Assembly: GCF_000730665.1 (NCBI RefSeq)
Contig: NZ_BBIV01000012.1
Span: 1-64,000 of the forward strand
DNA: 64,000 nucleotides
From: Pseudomonas plecoglossicida NBRC 103162 = DSM 15088
GTDB lineage: Bacteria > Pseudomonadota > Gammaproteobacteria > Pseudomonadales > Pseudomonadaceae
Direction: 5' to 3'
Below, piece by piece: positions 51,526-60,970 of the stretch. Every line of letters starts with the position of its first letter. Within the stretch, counting starts at the first letter, position 1. The position numbers were made by a program, and so were the translations under genes. Below the pieces are notes generated by a model. That model ran no database searches. It worked only from the letters and a program-made list of their open reading frames with translations, and was not told where the DNA came from.

Positions 51526-52251
51526 ATGATGGGCGCGCCTAGCAAGAGAACCCCCTGGATGGACCTGACAGATCTCGCTGAAACCGCCTCCGATGCCGCC
51601 TATTCGCGCTTGAAGACCGACATTCTCCGCGGCGTCTACCGCCCCGGTGAAAAGCTGTTGATGAGCGCCTTGAAAGACCGCTATGCCGTCGGCGTGGGGC
51701 CGATGCGCGAGGTGCTGGCGCGGCTGGTGGGCGAGCGGCTGGTCAGCGCCATCAACCAGAAGGGCTACCGGGTGGCGACCATGTCGCTGGACGAGATGGT
51801 CGATGTCTATAAAGCCCGGGCGCATCTTGAGGCCTTGATCGTCGGGCTGGCGGTGGAGAAGGGCGATGAAGCCTGGGAGGCGTCCATCGTCGCCTGCTCG
51901 CACACGTTGTCGAAGGTGGTCGAGCTGCACACCCCGCAGGAAATGGTCGATATCTGGGATGCGCGGCACAAGGCGTTTCATAACGCCATTGCCAGTGGCT
52001 GCGGCTCCAGGAGCCTCTTGCAGGCGCGGGCGTTTCTCCAGGACCAGGCCGAGCGCTACCGGCAGATCTGGCTCAAGCGCACGGTGCTGTCCGAAGAAGC
52101 GTTGCGGCTCAAGCGCGAAGAGCACGCCGAACTGGTCAGCACCATTCTCGGGCGCGATGCGGCCAAGGCCAGCAAGATGATGCTGGAGCACTTGATGACG
52201 CCGGTCCCGATCATCACCCGCATCATCGAGCGCGAAGCCGGCATCCTCTAG
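51526..52251 (+). CDS. csiR: GntR-family (FCD) repressor of glutarate catabolism
   Basis: A 241-residue regulator: winged helix-turn-helix (AAYSRLKTDILRGVYRPGEKL, VGVGPMREVLARLVGERLV) in the first ~85 residues and an FCD ligand domain with the metal-binding D and H pattern (DARHKAFHNAI). The ATG at 51526 has GGAG at 51516-51519; a GTG at 51514 and internal ATGs at 51529 and 51559 are alternatives. It is divergent from glaH. Confidence 0.88.
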   Translation: MMGAPSKRTPWMDLTDLAETASDAAYSRLKTDILRGVYRPGEKLLMSALKDRYAVGVGPMREVLARLVGERLVSAINQKGYRVATMSLDEMVDVYKARAHLEALIVGLAVEKGDEAWEASIVACSHTLSKVVELHTPQEMVDIWDARHKAFHNAIASGCGSRSLLQARAFLQDQAERYRQIWLKRTVLSEEALRLKREEHAELVSTILGRDAAKASKMMLEHLMTPVPIITRIIEREAGIL

Positions 52252-52313
52252 CGTTGCTGTTCCTGCCTGGCGCGAGCCTTCGCGCCTGATATCACCCCCT
52301 GATCACCCTGATG

Positions 52314-52342
52314 GCGAGCGCTGGATTTCATCCAGCGCTCGC
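52314..52342 (+). terminator. rho-independent terminator after csiR
   Basis: Arms GCGAGCGCTGGA (52314-52325) and TCCAGCGCTCGC (52331-52342) form a perfect 12-base-pair stem with a TTTCA loop, followed by TTTCGTGT. Confidence 0.8.
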
Positions 52343-52361
52343 TTTCGTGTGTCCGCGCTGC

Positions 52362-52405
52362 TTGACTCGTGAAAATATTCATGTATTTTTTCATGAAAAA
52401 TAAGT
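52362..52405 (+). promoter_or_regulatory. promoter and operator of XRE-cupin regulator 1
   Basis: TTGACT (52362-52367) and TATTTT (52384-52389), 16 bases apart, fit -35 and weak -10 boxes. The overlapping ATATTCATGTATTTTTTCAT and GAAAAATAA recur with few changes upstream of the paralogous regulator at 56712-56754, suggesting autoregulation. Confidence 0.5.
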
Positions 52406-52432
52406 TCAATAATTTCACGGCGGTGCTGAGCG

Positions 52433-52987
52433 ATGACGTTGCACGAAGAGGTCGAAGCCCTGGCGATCCTCATTCACGACCTGCGCAAGTTCAAGAACCT
52501 GACGCTGGGCGAACTGGCCGAGCGGGTGGACCGTTCGGTGGGTTTTCTTTCCCAGGTCGAGCGGGGTGTCTCGCGCCCCACCGTGGCTGACCTTACCGCC
52601 ATCAGCGAAACACTCGGCGTTTCGACCGCGTACTTCTACAACCTGAGCAAGCCCCGCGAGATCAGCTGGGTGACGCGCCCCCACGAGCGGCGCACCTTGT
52701 ACTTGGCCTCGGGCATCACCGATGTGCTGGCCTCACCCACCATCGCCGGCGCCTTCTCGATGCTCGACAGCCGCCTTGAGCCAGGTGCGACCAGTGGCGA
52801 GCAGTACCTGAGTGACCGTTCGGAGCAGGGCTGTTTCGTCCTCGAAGGCGAACTGACGGTCTGGCTGGACGACGGCGACGCCGTGACCCTGCAGGCCAAC
52901 GACAGCTTCCAGCTGCAACCCCACGCGCATTTCCGTTACGCCAACCTGACGGACAAGCTCACCCGCGTGCTCTGGGTCTTCAATTGA
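52433..52987 (+). CDS. XRE-cupin regulator (PuuR-like), paralogue 1
   Basis: A 184-residue protein: helix-turn-helix (LTLGELAERVDRSVGFLSQVERG, about 24-46) and a C-terminal cupin (about 110-180, GCFVLEGELTVWLDDGDAVTL) that binds a small ligand such as a polyamine or a gamma-glutamyl derivative. PuuR of E. coli has this architecture and represses putrescine genes. It lies 27 bases before the glutamine-synthetase-like gene. About three quarters of the residues match the paralogue at 56779. Confidence 0.85.
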   Translation: MTLHEEVEALAILIHDLRKFKNLTLGELAERVDRSVGFLSQVERGVSRPTVADLTAISETLGVSTAYFYNLSKPREISWVTRPHERRTLYLASGITDVLASPTIAGAFSMLDSRLEPGATSGEQYLSDRSEQGCFVLEGELTVWLDDGDAVTLQANDSFQLQPHAHFRYANLTDKLTRVLWVFN

Positions 52988-53014
52988 ATTCGTTCACATA
53001 ACAAGGACAAGAAG

Positions 53015-54361
53015 ATGAGTGTCATCTTTCCGGATCTGTTGACTGAAGTACGCGCTTTCCGAGCAGCCCACCCTGAGGTGCGCTATGTCGACCTGATTGC
53101 CCTGGATATTCCCGGGCACTTCTATGGCAAGCGCTACCCCATGGACATGCTGGAGAAAGTGGCCGCGGGCACCCCGCTGAAATTGCCACAGAACTGCGTA
53201 TTGCTGGGCACCCAGGGTGGCCTCTACCCGATTGGTGACTACTGCTTTGCCGACGGTGACCCGGATGCGCCACGGCGCCTGGTGCCGGGTACCTTGAAAC
53301 CGGTGCGTTGGGAAAAGGAAGTGATCGCGCAGATGCTGATCACCTCGGACGGTACCGCCAAGCCTATCGAGTTCGAGCCCCGTGAAGTGCTGGCGCGGGT
53401 CATCGAGCGCCTTGCCAAGCGTGGCATCCGCCCGGTGGTGGCCTTTGAACTGGAGTTCTACCTGTTCGACCGCAAGCTCAAGGACGGCCTGCCGCAGTTC
53501 CCACGCGATGGCGCGACCGACGATGAAGACGACCAGCCGAACATGCACATCGAACGGCTGTCGCGCTTTTCTTCCGTGCTGCACGAGATGGTCGACGTTG
53601 CCAATGAGCAGGGCGTGCCGGCGAACGTCATCACGGCCGAACTCGGTCCTGGCCAGTTCGAGATCAACTTCTCCCATAGCGATGACCCGCTGAGTGCGGC
53701 GGACTGGTCGGCGCTGTTCTGCCGCAGTACCCGCGGCGTGGCGATGAAACATGGCCACCGCGCAAGCTTCATGAGCAAGCCTTACCTGGACGCCCCGGGC
53801 AGCGGGATGCATGTGCATGTCAGCCTCTACGACAACGAGGGCAACAACATCCTCGCCGGCCGTGAGCAGCGCAACTTGCGCCATGCCGTGGCAGGTTGCC
53901 TGGAGCTGCTGCCGCACTGCATGCCGATCTTCGCCCCCAACCACAACGCCTATCGCCGCTACGGTGCCATGGTCAACGCGGCAAGCCGTGCGAGCTGGGG
54001 CTTCGAAGACCGCGATGCGTGCATCCGCATTCCCGAGTCCGACCCGCGCAACCTGCGCATCGAACACCGCCTGGCCGGCGCCGATGCCAACCCGTACCTG
54101 GTGCTGGCAGCGATCCTGACCGGGATGGAACATGGCCTGGATCGGGGCGTCGAGCCGATTGCACCGTTGAACGACAACCGCCAGAGCGGCATCGACTTCC
54201 CCAAGGACGCCCTCGGCGCCGTGGCCGCCATGCGCCACCACCCGGTGGTCAACGAAGGGCTGGGCAGTGAGTTCGTGATGGTCTATTGCGAGAACAAACG
54301 CCAGGAACAACTGGATTTCCTGAATGAAATCAATGCGCGTGAATATCGCTGGTTCTTGTAA
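53015..54361 (+). CDS. gamma-glutamylpolyamine synthetase (PuuA/SpuI-like)
   Basis: A 448-residue glutamine-synthetase-family enzyme with the N-terminal beta-grasp part (about 1-110) and the catalytic part with VAFELEFYLFD, AELGPGQFEINFSH and the GMHVHVSLY ATP/metal motif. The members next to PuuD-like hydrolases and SpuC ligate glutamate to putrescine or other amines. The residues for ammonia binding in true glutamine synthetase are not conserved as far as I can judge. It begins the polyamine operon. Confidence 0.88.
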   Translation: MSVIFPDLLTEVRAFRAAHPEVRYVDLIALDIPGHFYGKRYPMDMLEKVAAGTPLKLPQNCVLLGTQGGLYPIGDYCFADGDPDAPRRLVPGTLKPVRWEKEVIAQMLITSDGTAKPIEFEPREVLARVIERLAKRGIRPVVAFELEFYLFDRKLKDGLPQFPRDGATDDEDDQPNMHIERLSRFSSVLHEMVDVANEQGVPANVITAELGPGQFEINFSHSDDPLSAADWSALFCRSTRGVAMKHGHRASFMSKPYLDAPGSGMHVHVSLYDNEGNNILAGREQRNLRHAVAGCLELLPHCMPIFAPNHNAYRRYGAMVNAASRASWGFEDRDACIRIPESDPRNLRIEHRLAGADANPYLVLAAILTGMEHGLDRGVEPIAPLNDNRQSGIDFPKDALGAVAAMRHHPVVNEGLGSEFVMVYCENKRQEQLDFLNEINAREYRWFL

Positions 54362-54449
54362 GTAGCGATGTTCAAGCCATAAGCGCTGCACCCTCTATCC
54401 ACACGTTTGACCCTAACTTGCAACAGTGATTTGCCGGAGGATGATAGAT

Positions 54450-55223
54450 ATGCCACGTGTGCCAGTTATCGGCATCACCGCATGCACCAGCATGATCGAG
54501 CAGCATGCGATTCAGAAAATCAGTGAGAAGTACGCGCGCGCTGCCGCCACTGCGGCGTGTGGTTTGCCTATCGTGATTCCCAGTCTCGCTGAGTTGATGG
54601 ATACCGCCGACATACTCGACACGGTGGATGGGCTGATCTTTACCGGCTCGCCGTCCAATATCGAACCGTTCCATTACAACGGCCCGGCCAGTGCACCGGG
54701 CACCCATCACGACCCCCTGCGCGATGCCACGACCCTGCCGCTGATGCGTGCGGCCATTGCCGCGGGCGTGCCGGTGCTCGGCATTTGCCGTGGTTTCCAG
54801 GAAATGAACGTGGCACTGGGCGGCACCCTGCACCAGCACGTGCATGAGACCGGCACCTTCATGGACCACCGTGAAGGCAAGGATGAGCCCGTGGACAAGC
54901 AATATGGCCCGCGCCACAAGATGCATATCCAGCCCGGCGGCCTGATGGACCGCATGGGCATACCGCCGGTCATCGACGTCAATTCCATTCACGGCCAGGG
55001 CATCGATGTGTTGGCCCCCGGGCTCAGGGTGGAAGCCATTGCGCCGGATGGCCTGGTGGAAGCGATCTCGGTTGCAGGCAGCAAGGCATTTGCGCTGGCC
55101 GTGCAATGGCACCCGGAATTCCAGGTCATGGACAACCCGCATTACCTGACCATGTTCCAGTCGTTTGGAAGAGCCTGCCGGCAACGTTCGGTATTGCGCC
55201 AATTGATGTTGAAGTCGGCCTGA
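54450..55223 (+). CDS. gamma-glutamyl-GABA hydrolase (PuuD-like)
   Basis: A 257-residue class-I glutamine-amidotransferase-fold hydrolase. The catalytic triad is C113 (GICRGF), H221 and E223 (QWHPEF). It hydrolyses gamma-glutamyl-gamma-aminobutyrate to glutamate and GABA in the puu route. The ATG at 54450 has GGAGG 9 bases upstream; a GTG at 54426 and an ATG at 54441 are open alternatives. It lies between PuuA-like and SpuC-like genes. Confidence 0.9.
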   Translation: MPRVPVIGITACTSMIEQHAIQKISEKYARAAATAACGLPIVIPSLAELMDTADILDTVDGLIFTGSPSNIEPFHYNGPASAPGTHHDPLRDATTLPLMRAAIAAGVPVLGICRGFQEMNVALGGTLHQHVHETGTFMDHREGKDEPVDKQYGPRHKMHIQPGGLMDRMGIPPVIDVNSIHGQGIDVLAPGLRVEAIAPDGLVEAISVAGSKAFALAVQWHPEFQVMDNPHYLTMFQSFGRACRQRSVLRQLMLKSA

Positions 55224-55293
55224 ATACTGGCCGCCTTTTGGATAAAAAAGTTTCCCCGCAGTTCGACTGCGACCATTTGATGGAGATAGACCG

Positions 55294-56652
55294 ATGAGTG
55301 AAAAGAATTCGCAGACTCTGGCCTGGCAAGCGATGAGCCGTGACCATCACCTGGCACCGTTCAGCGATGTCAAGCAGCTGGCCGAGAAAGGCCCACGCAT
55401 CATCACCTCGGCCAAGGGCGTGTACCTGTGGGACAGCGAGGGCAACAAGATCCTCGACGGCATGGCTGGCCTGTGGTGCGTGGCCGTCGGCTATGGCCGT
55501 GACGAGCTGGCCGAGGTGGCCAGCAAGCAGATGAAGGAACTGCCGTACTACAACCTGTTCTTCCAGACCGCGCACCCGCCCGCGCTGGAACTGGCCAAGG
55601 CGATTGCCGACGTCGCCCCGCAAGGCATGAACCACGTGTTCTTCACCGGCTCCGGCTCCGAGGGCAACGACACCGTGCTGCGCATGGTTCGCCACTACTG
55701 GGCGATCAAGGGCAAGAAGGAAAAGAAAGTCATCATCGGCCGCATCAACGGCTACCACGGTTCCACCGTGGCAGGCGCGGGCCTGGGCGGCATGAGCGGC
55801 ATGCACGAACAGGGCGGTCAGCTCCCGGACATCGTGCACATCCCGCAGCCGTACTGGTTCGGTGAAGGCGGCGACATGACCGAGGCCGAGTTCGGCGTGT
55901 GGGCGGCGCAGCAGCTGGAGGAGAAGATCCTGCAGGTCGGCGTGGACAAGGTCGCCGCCTTCATCGCCGAGCCGATCCAGGGCGCGGGCGGCGTGATCAT
56001 CCCGCCGTCGACCTACTGGCCGAAGGTCAAGGAGATCCTCGCCAAGTACGACATCCTGTTCGTCGCCGACGAAGTGATCTGCGGTTTTGGCCGTACCGGC
56101 GAGTGGTTCGGTACCGACTACTACGACCTCAAGCCCGACCTGATGACCATCGCCAAGGGCCTCACCTCCGGCTACATCCCCATGGGCGGCGTGATCGTGC
56201 GTGATGAAGTGGCCAAGGTGATCAGCGAAGGCGGCGACTTCAACCACGGCTTCACCTATTCCGGCCACCCGGTGGCGGCGGCGGTGGGCCTGGAAAACCT
56301 GCGCATTCTGCGTGAGGAGAAGATCATCGAGCAGGTTCGCGAACGCACCGCACCCTACCTGCAACAGCGCCTGCGCGAGCTGGCCGACCACCCGCTGGTA
56401 GGCGAAGTGCGTGGCCTGGGCATGCTCGGCGCGATCGAGCTGGTGAAGGACAAGGACACCCGGGCCCGTTACCAAGGCAAGGGCGTCGGCATGATCTGCC
56501 GCCAGCACTGCTTCGACAACGGCCTGATCATGCGCGCCGTGGGTGACACCATGATCATCGCACCACCCTTGGTCATCAGCCTCGAAGAAATCGACGAGCT
56601 GGTGGAGAAGGCCCGCAAGTGCCTGGACTTGACCTATCAGGCAATCCGTTAA
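55294..56652 (+). CDS. spuC: putrescine/polyamine-pyruvate aminotransferase
   Basis: A 452-residue class-III aminotransferase with the PLP lysine K288 in [20 protein letters not shown] for phosphate binding and [14 protein letters not shown]. The start ([20 protein letters not shown]) and length match Pseudomonas SpuC, which transfers the amino group of putrescine (or beta-alanine-like amines) to pyruvate. It ends the polyamine operon. Confidence 0.9.
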   Translation: MSEKNSQTLAWQAMSRDHHLAPFSDVKQLAEKGPRIITSAKGVYLWDSEGNKILDGMAGLWCVAVGYGRDELAEVASKQMKELPYYNLFFQTAHPPALELAKAIADVAPQGMNHVFFTGSGSEGNDTVLRMVRHYWAIKGKKEKKVIIGRINGYHGSTVAGAGLGGMSGMHEQGGQLPDIVHIPQPYWFGEGGDMTEAEFGVWAAQQLEEKILQVGVDKVAAFIAEPIQGAGGVIIPPSTYWPKVKEILAKYDILFVADEVICGFGRTGEWFGTDYYDLKPDLMTIAKGLTSGYIPMGGVIVRDEVAKVISEGGDFNHGFTYSGHPVAAAVGLENLRILREEKIIEQVRERTAPYLQQRLRELADHPLVGEVRGLGMLGAIELVKDKDTRARYQGKGVGMICRQHCFDNGLIMRAVGDTMIIAPPLVISLEEIDELVEKARKCLDLTYQAIR

Positions 56653-56659
56653 GGGCAGG

Positions 56660-56696
56660 GCACCTCGGCAGGGGCGCATTTGCCCTGCCGAGGTGC
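56660..56696 (+). terminator. long hairpin after spuC
   Basis: Arms GCACCTCGGCAGGG (56660-56673) and CCCTGCCGAGGTGC (56683-56696) form a perfect 14-base-pair stem with a 9-base loop starting 8 bases after the spuC stop. There is no clear U-run after it. Confidence 0.65.
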
Positions 56697-56711
56697 CTGC
56701 AGGTCACGCGC

Positions 56712-56754
56712 TTGATTTGTGCAATTATTCAGGTATTTTCCATGCCAATAATTC
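56712..56754 (+). promoter_or_regulatory. promoter and operator of XRE-cupin regulator 2
   Basis: TTGATT (56712-56717) and TATTTT (56734-56739) with the same 16-base spacing as at 52362, and a conserved overlapping segment TTATTCAGGTATTTTCCATG followed by CCAATAA. Confidence 0.5.
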
Positions 56755-56778
56755 CGCAATGACTGGTCGCGCTTGATC

Positions 56779-57330
56779 ATGGTTCACGAAGAAATTGAAG
56801 AGCTGGCCACACTGCTTCGCGACCTGCGCAAGTTCAAAGGCCTGACACTGGGCGAGCTGGCACAACGCATCGGCCGTTCGGTGGGCTTTCTCTCCCAGGT
56901 CGAACGCGGCGTGTCGCGCCCGACCGTGGCAGACCTGACAGCCATCAGCGAAGCGCTCGGCGTATCGACCGCCTACTTCTATAACCTGGACAAACCCCGC
57001 GACCTCGAGTGGGTAACGCGCCCGCATGAGCGGCGTACGCTGCACCTGGCCGGGGGCATCACGGATGTGCTGGTATCGCCCACGATCACGGGGGGGTTCT
57101 CCATGCTCGACAGCCACCTCGAGCCAGGAGCCACCAGCGGCGAGGAGTTCCTCAATGACAGCTCGGAGCAGGGCTGCTTCGTGCTCGAAGGCGAGCTGAC
57201 CGTGTGGCTGGACGAGGGCGAACCGGTGACGCTGTACGCCAATGACAGTTTTCAGCTGCAATCCCACGCCAGTTTCCGTTATGCCAATTTGACCGACAAG
57301 CCGACGCGGGTGTTGTGGGTATTCAATTGA
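56779..57330 (+). CDS. XRE-cupin regulator (PuuR-like), paralogue 2
   Basis: A 183-residue paralogue of the protein at 52433 with the same helix-turn-helix (LTLGELAQRIGRSVGFLSQVERG) and cupin (GCFVLEGELTVWLDEGEPVTL) and an almost identical C-terminus (TRVLWVFN). The ATG at 56779 matches the paralogue's start; TTG at 56773 is possible but unlikely. No functional gene follows on this strand, only remnants. It and its twin flank the polyamine operon. Confidence 0.85.
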   Translation: MVHEEIEELATLLRDLRKFKGLTLGELAQRIGRSVGFLSQVERGVSRPTVADLTAISEALGVSTAYFYNLDKPRDLEWVTRPHERRTLHLAGGITDVLVSPTITGGFSMLDSHLEPGATSGEEFLNDSSEQGCFVLEGELTVWLDEGEPVTLYANDSFQLQSHASFRYANLTDKPTRVLWVFN

Positions 57331-57340
57331 TGCTGCTGCA

Positions 57341-57410
57341 CTAAGCACCACGCCGGGGAACGCCATCTGCCCGTCGGCGCGGTAGTAGCCCTTCATCACG
57401 TTGGGCCCGC
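57341..57410 (-). pseudogene. fragment of an acyl-CoA synthetase-like gene
   Basis: The minus strand reads AGPNVMKGYYRADGQMAFPG, which resembles the GPNVMKGYYR block of adenylate-forming acyl-CoA synthetases. Only about 23 codons remain; no start or stop fits. Short, so the assignment is weak. Confidence 0.35.
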
Positions 57411-57415
57411 GTAGC

Positions 57416-57603
57416 TACAAGCTGGCGAGCAAGTCGTTGAAGTACGCCGACTTCCTCAAGGCAGGCGCCATCGAGCCGCAGTACGTGCGCTACGAGAAGC
57501 ACCGCGTCTGGGTGGTCGAGGCAACCCTCAAGCCCGGCGCTCGGCACGTCTATGGCAAGCGGCGCTTCTACCTCGACGAGGACACCTGGCAGATCGCGCC
57601 CGA
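57416..57603 (+). pseudogene. 3'-region fragment of a DUF1329 gene
   Basis: Encodes YKLASKSL..., then VRYEKHRVWVVEATLK and KRRFYLDEDTW, a clear match to the same region of the DUF1329 protein at 14772 (VRWEKHRVWVVEGTLK, KRRFYLDEDSW). No start, signal peptide or N-terminal 300 residues are present, and the frame ends at 57628 out of homology. Confidence 0.75.
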
Positions 57604-57667
57604 GCTGCTGGAAAAAGTTTGCAGGTAGGCCCGTTTCCATCGCGCTTGGCCATGCGCGCCGAACGCA

Positions 57668-59188
57668 TCACTTCACTGTCAGCGCGACGTGCCCTCGATT
57701 GTTGCCATAGCAGTTCCACGCATCATTGGCGTAGGCGTAGAGATACCCTGACCGTTTTGGTGTGTAGGTGCGTTCCTTGCCGATCTCGAATATTTCAGGC
57801 TTGATCAGATATCCCTTGGCGTCGACCCCATCGCCGTTGGCGATCGCCCCGATCAGGCTGAACCAGGGGAACTGTTCATGGCGCTTGGTGAAACTGAAGT
57901 TGGCATCGTCGTTCCTGAACAGCTTGCTGTACCAGGACTCCACTTGCCCGACTGCGCTGGCCACCAGTTGGGCGACCTCCGCCGGCTGGAAATTACCGTC
58001 ATTGGTGCCAGCCGGGCCGCACTTGATCGAGCTATCGAGCCATTCCCCGGAGGCGCTGAAGCGATAGGTGCGGCCGGCCTCCAGCCACAAGCCCGTTTCG
58101 TTCCAGAGGATGCGAGCGGAAATGTCGATCACCAGCGGCAGCGGCGGCGAGATGAGGCGCGATTGCCGGTAAGGGTGTTGGGTGATGGGCGGGTCGTCCT
58201 GGCGCTTGAGCGCGGTTGCATGAAAGCTGGCCTTTTGTGCCTTGAGGTTGGGGATGCTGCGCGGCTGCGTGGGCAACAGGCTGAACACGCCATCGCAGGA
58301 GTCATGCATCATGTCGTGGAAGTCAGGATGAATCTGCTTGATGGTCTTGGGGTTGAACGCCAGGCCACAGCGCGACGCTTCGTCGATCATCCACTTCAAG
58401 GCGCCGTCAGCCAGGCCGTTTTCGCGGTAGCCGCCGCCCACGTCGCAATGCACGCCGGGGAACCACAACTGTTGCACATCACAGTTTGCGGGCACGTCTG
58501 TCCACAGGGTGGGCTGGAAGGAGGCACGGCGCTCGTCCATCGCCAGGGCATGACGGCCCGTCTGCACAGAGGCGTGGAAGGCGGTGTCGTGGAAGGTGTA
58601 GCGATTGCGGTCATCGAGCAGGTTGAGCAAGGCCATGTCGTCCGGTATGCCCAGTGCGCCGACGGTGTCCCACACACCGATGAAGCGGATTGGAATGCTG
58701 GCGCCTTTGGCGTTATGGAATTTCCAGCCCAGCTTGATCCAGTCGTCGCGATCTTCGAGTTTGCGTCGGTAGCCGAATTTCATCAGGCGGTCGAGGCGTT
58801 GCCAGACCTCCGCTGCTTCCAGGTCGGCGATCTTCAGCAAGCCGCAACTGTTGATCAGCCCGCTGAGGCTGCGCACGGTGTAGGCACCGCGGCTGAAGCC
58901 GAACAGGTAGATGTCCATGCCCGGCGCGTAGCTATAGCAGAGCTTCTGGTAGGCGCTCTTGATGTTGTCGTCCAGCCCCGACCCCGTGCCGCCGCCCAGC
59001 GCCTTGTCCCACCATTTGCCGGAGGTGCCGACACCGGGGTGGTAGTACTTTTCCTGATGGGCGCCGGTGGCGTCTTCGTCCGCCACGGCGTTGTGCAGCC
59101 TGACCACGTTGGTGGGTGCCGGGACACCCTTGTCCAGTTGCTCGGGGGTGTTCCAGGTGCCGTCGCAGCAGATCACGAGGTTGGGCAT
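57668..59188 (-). CDS. DUF2235 alpha/beta-hydrolase, possible type VI lipase effector
   Basis: A 506-residue protein. The N-terminal DUF2235 hydrolase has NLVICCDGTWNTP and the nucleophile elbow GFSRGAYTVR (S99); conserved aspartate VWDTVGALG and histidine GVHCDVGGGY follow. The C-terminal ~150 residues (ISARILWNETGLWLEAGRTY, SASGEWLDSSIKCGP) look like a lectin-type beta-sandwich. Many DUF2235 proteins are phospholipase effectors (Tle) of type VI secretion. It is last in an operon with a peptidoglycan-hydrolase-like gene. No VgrG or Hcp gene is in the window. Confidence 0.8.
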   Translation of the reverse strand: MPNLVICCDGTWNTPEQLDKGVPAPTNVVRLHNAVADEDATGAHQEKYYHPGVGTSGKWWDKALGGGTGSGLDDNIKSAYQKLCYSYAPGMDIYLFGFSRGAYTVRSLSGLINSCGLLKIADLEAAEVWQRLDRLMKFGYRRKLEDRDDWIKLGWKFHNAKGASIPIRFIGVWDTVGALGIPDDMALLNLLDDRNRYTFHDTAFHASVQTGRHALAMDERRASFQPTLWTDVPANCDVQQLWFPGVHCDVGGGYRENGLADGALKWMIDEASRCGLAFNPKTIKQIHPDFHDMMHDSCDGVFSLLPTQPRSIPNLKAQKASFHATALKRQDDPPITQHPYRQSRLISPPLPLVIDISARILWNETGLWLEAGRTYRFSASGEWLDSSIKCGPAGTNDGNFQPAEVAQLVASAVGQVESWYSKLFRNDDANFSFTKRHEQFPWFSLIGAIANGDGVDAKGYLIKPEIFEIGKERTYTPKRSGYLYAYANDAWNCYGNNRGHVALTVK

Positions 59189-59224
59189 GGGAGCGTCCTC
59201 TGTTCGGGTTGAGAGTGTGATGAC

Positions 59225-60928
59225 CTAGGCATGTATCCAGAACGCACTTTCGGCAAATTGTTCGCCGTTCCACCAATTGGCATTGCCGGTTGCATATTCG
59301 AAGTTGCGCGCCCCTGCCTGGCTCTGCAGCGGCGCGACAACTTCGCCGGCGGCACCGCGCCGGGCGCTGTGGGTGGCATCCTCGGGCACCACCGCGACGA
59401 TGTGCCCGGAGCGGCCATCCTCCTTGCGCCGGGCAACGATCAGGGCCACCGCGCCCTGGTTGGCGGCCTGCTGCAACTTGCTGAGGGTGCCGGTCTGCCG
59501 CCAGCCGAATTCGCTGCCGAAATCGCGCAGCCAGCGGAACAGGTCGTTGGCCCGCATCTCGGTGATCGTGGCGCCGATCAGCGGGGCGACTGCCTTGCCT
59601 TGCGCCAGGTCCAGCAGCGCCTTGGCCGTCCACCAGGTGCGTGGCAGGTACACCCCGGCGAGGTAGCAGTAATCGTGGCAGTAGATGTTGCAGAAGGTCA
59701 GACCGTCATGGGGCTGGTAGCGCTTGTTGGCGGGATTGTCGACGCCCAGCCATTCGATGATGGTGGCCAGTTCGGTGCGCAGCGCCTGCGGCGTGTCGCC
59801 CTGGCGTTGCGGTTGGCCGCGTTCGTTCAATGAATGCGCTCCAGCAGGCGCGGTGCGTCGGGTGACCTGGTTCGGCTTGTGCGGCATGTATACCGCGACG
59901 ATGCCAGTGGAGGGGTTCGTGGGGGCGGGCAGGGTGACAGGCACATCCTCGATCGATTCATCCGCAACCAGGTACTTCTGGGCGACGAAGCCGTGCAGCA
60001 AGGCGCCGAAGAGCGAGGTTTCGATTTCCCGGAAGCCGTTCTGCGCACGGCTGCCGACAGCACGAACCGGATGGCCGTCGGGCAGGTTGCCGATGACGTT
60101 GGCTTTGGACGGTTCGCTGATGCGCGGTTCACTACGCACGCGCAAGGTGCTTTCGCGGGTGTCCACCCGCAGGAACGCACCCGTGGCCGACAGCGTGCTC
60201 GGGGGTGGCAACAGCGCAAGGCCTGGCGCAGCAGGCGCAAGCAGGGGAGGCGCACCGTCCGGGGTGACGGTATGGGCGAGCTGGATGAAGTCGAGCAAGT
60301 TCTCGCCGTAGAACCGTTTGCCATCGAAGAAGCCCTGGCGCAGCCCCTTTTTCGGATTGAACCCGCCAGTGTTGTAGGCGATGCCGACCGATGCCAGTTG
60401 CAGGTCGCTCAGCGATTGCGCCTTGGATAGCCCCAGTGTCGTCAGGCCGCGCTTGAGTTCCTCCAGGCAATGGTCGAGCGCACCGTCGAACTGGGCGTAG
60501 CGCTGGTCGAGAAAGTAGTCGGGATCGTCCTTGAAGAACTGCAGGTCGCGCTGGAAGATGCCGAAGCCGTGGCAAAACTTGTTCTGCCGTTTCGCCACGG
60601 GAGCGAAGCCTTGAACGTGCTGGGCCATTTCGACGAGTGACTGGTGGGCGAGCTCGAACATCTCCTGGCCGCGCGGAGCGGCCAGCAAGGCGGCCTTGTC
60701 TCTGGGAAAGGCCTTGCGGCCCTTGTCGGCATCGAGCGTGTCGCCGACGCACAGCCGCAATACCTCTGCTTCCGGAAGGTCGTGGCGCAGGGTCGGCCAG
60801 ATCTCGCCCGACTCCTGGCAGGCGATGGCGGTCAGGAAGTCCACGGTCAGCGGGGTACCGACCAGGGCAGGTTGCAAGCGGTTCTGGAAGTGCGACTTGA
60901 ACCATTTGACATCGTTTGCAGTGGGCAT
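59225..60928 (-). CDS. multidomain peptidoglycan hydrolase-like protein
   Basis: A 567-residue protein. The N-terminal ~230 residues resemble a lysozyme/transglycosylase-like domain (FLTAIACQESGEIWP with a candidate catalytic glutamate, and GFGIFQRDLQFF), followed by an SH3-like segment (about 265-345, STLRVRSEPRISE) and a C-terminal part with a Cys-His pattern (TFCNIYCHDYCYLAGVYLPR ... SGHIVAVVPE) like NlpC/CHAP amidases. No signal peptide is visible, which fits delivery by a secretion machine. GAGGAG precedes the start. The fold assignments are from pattern only. Confidence 0.65.
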   Translation of the reverse strand: MPTANDVKWFKSHFQNRLQPALVGTPLTVDFLTAIACQESGEIWPTLRHDLPEAEVLRLCVGDTLDADKGRKAFPRDKAALLAAPRGQEMFELAHQSLVEMAQHVQGFAPVAKRQNKFCHGFGIFQRDLQFFKDDPDYFLDQRYAQFDGALDHCLEELKRGLTTLGLSKAQSLSDLQLASVGIAYNTGGFNPKKGLRQGFFDGKRFYGENLLDFIQLAHTVTPDGAPPLLAPAAPGLALLPPPSTLSATGAFLRVDTRESTLRVRSEPRISEPSKANVIGNLPDGHPVRAVGSRAQNGFREIETSLFGALLHGFVAQKYLVADESIEDVPVTLPAPTNPSTGIVAVYMPHKPNQVTRRTAPAGAHSLNERGQPQRQGDTPQALRTELATIIEWLGVDNPANKRYQPHDGLTFCNIYCHDYCYLAGVYLPRTWWTAKALLDLAQGKAVAPLIGATITEMRANDLFRWLRDFGSEFGWRQTGTLSKLQQAANQGAVALIVARRKEDGRSGHIVAVVPEDATHSARRGAAGEVVAPLQSQAGARNFEYATGNANWWNGEQFAESAFWIHA

Positions 60929-60970
60929 GATGAGCTCCTCTGCCGGCCCGCAGGCCGGCGTGTGGGTGCA

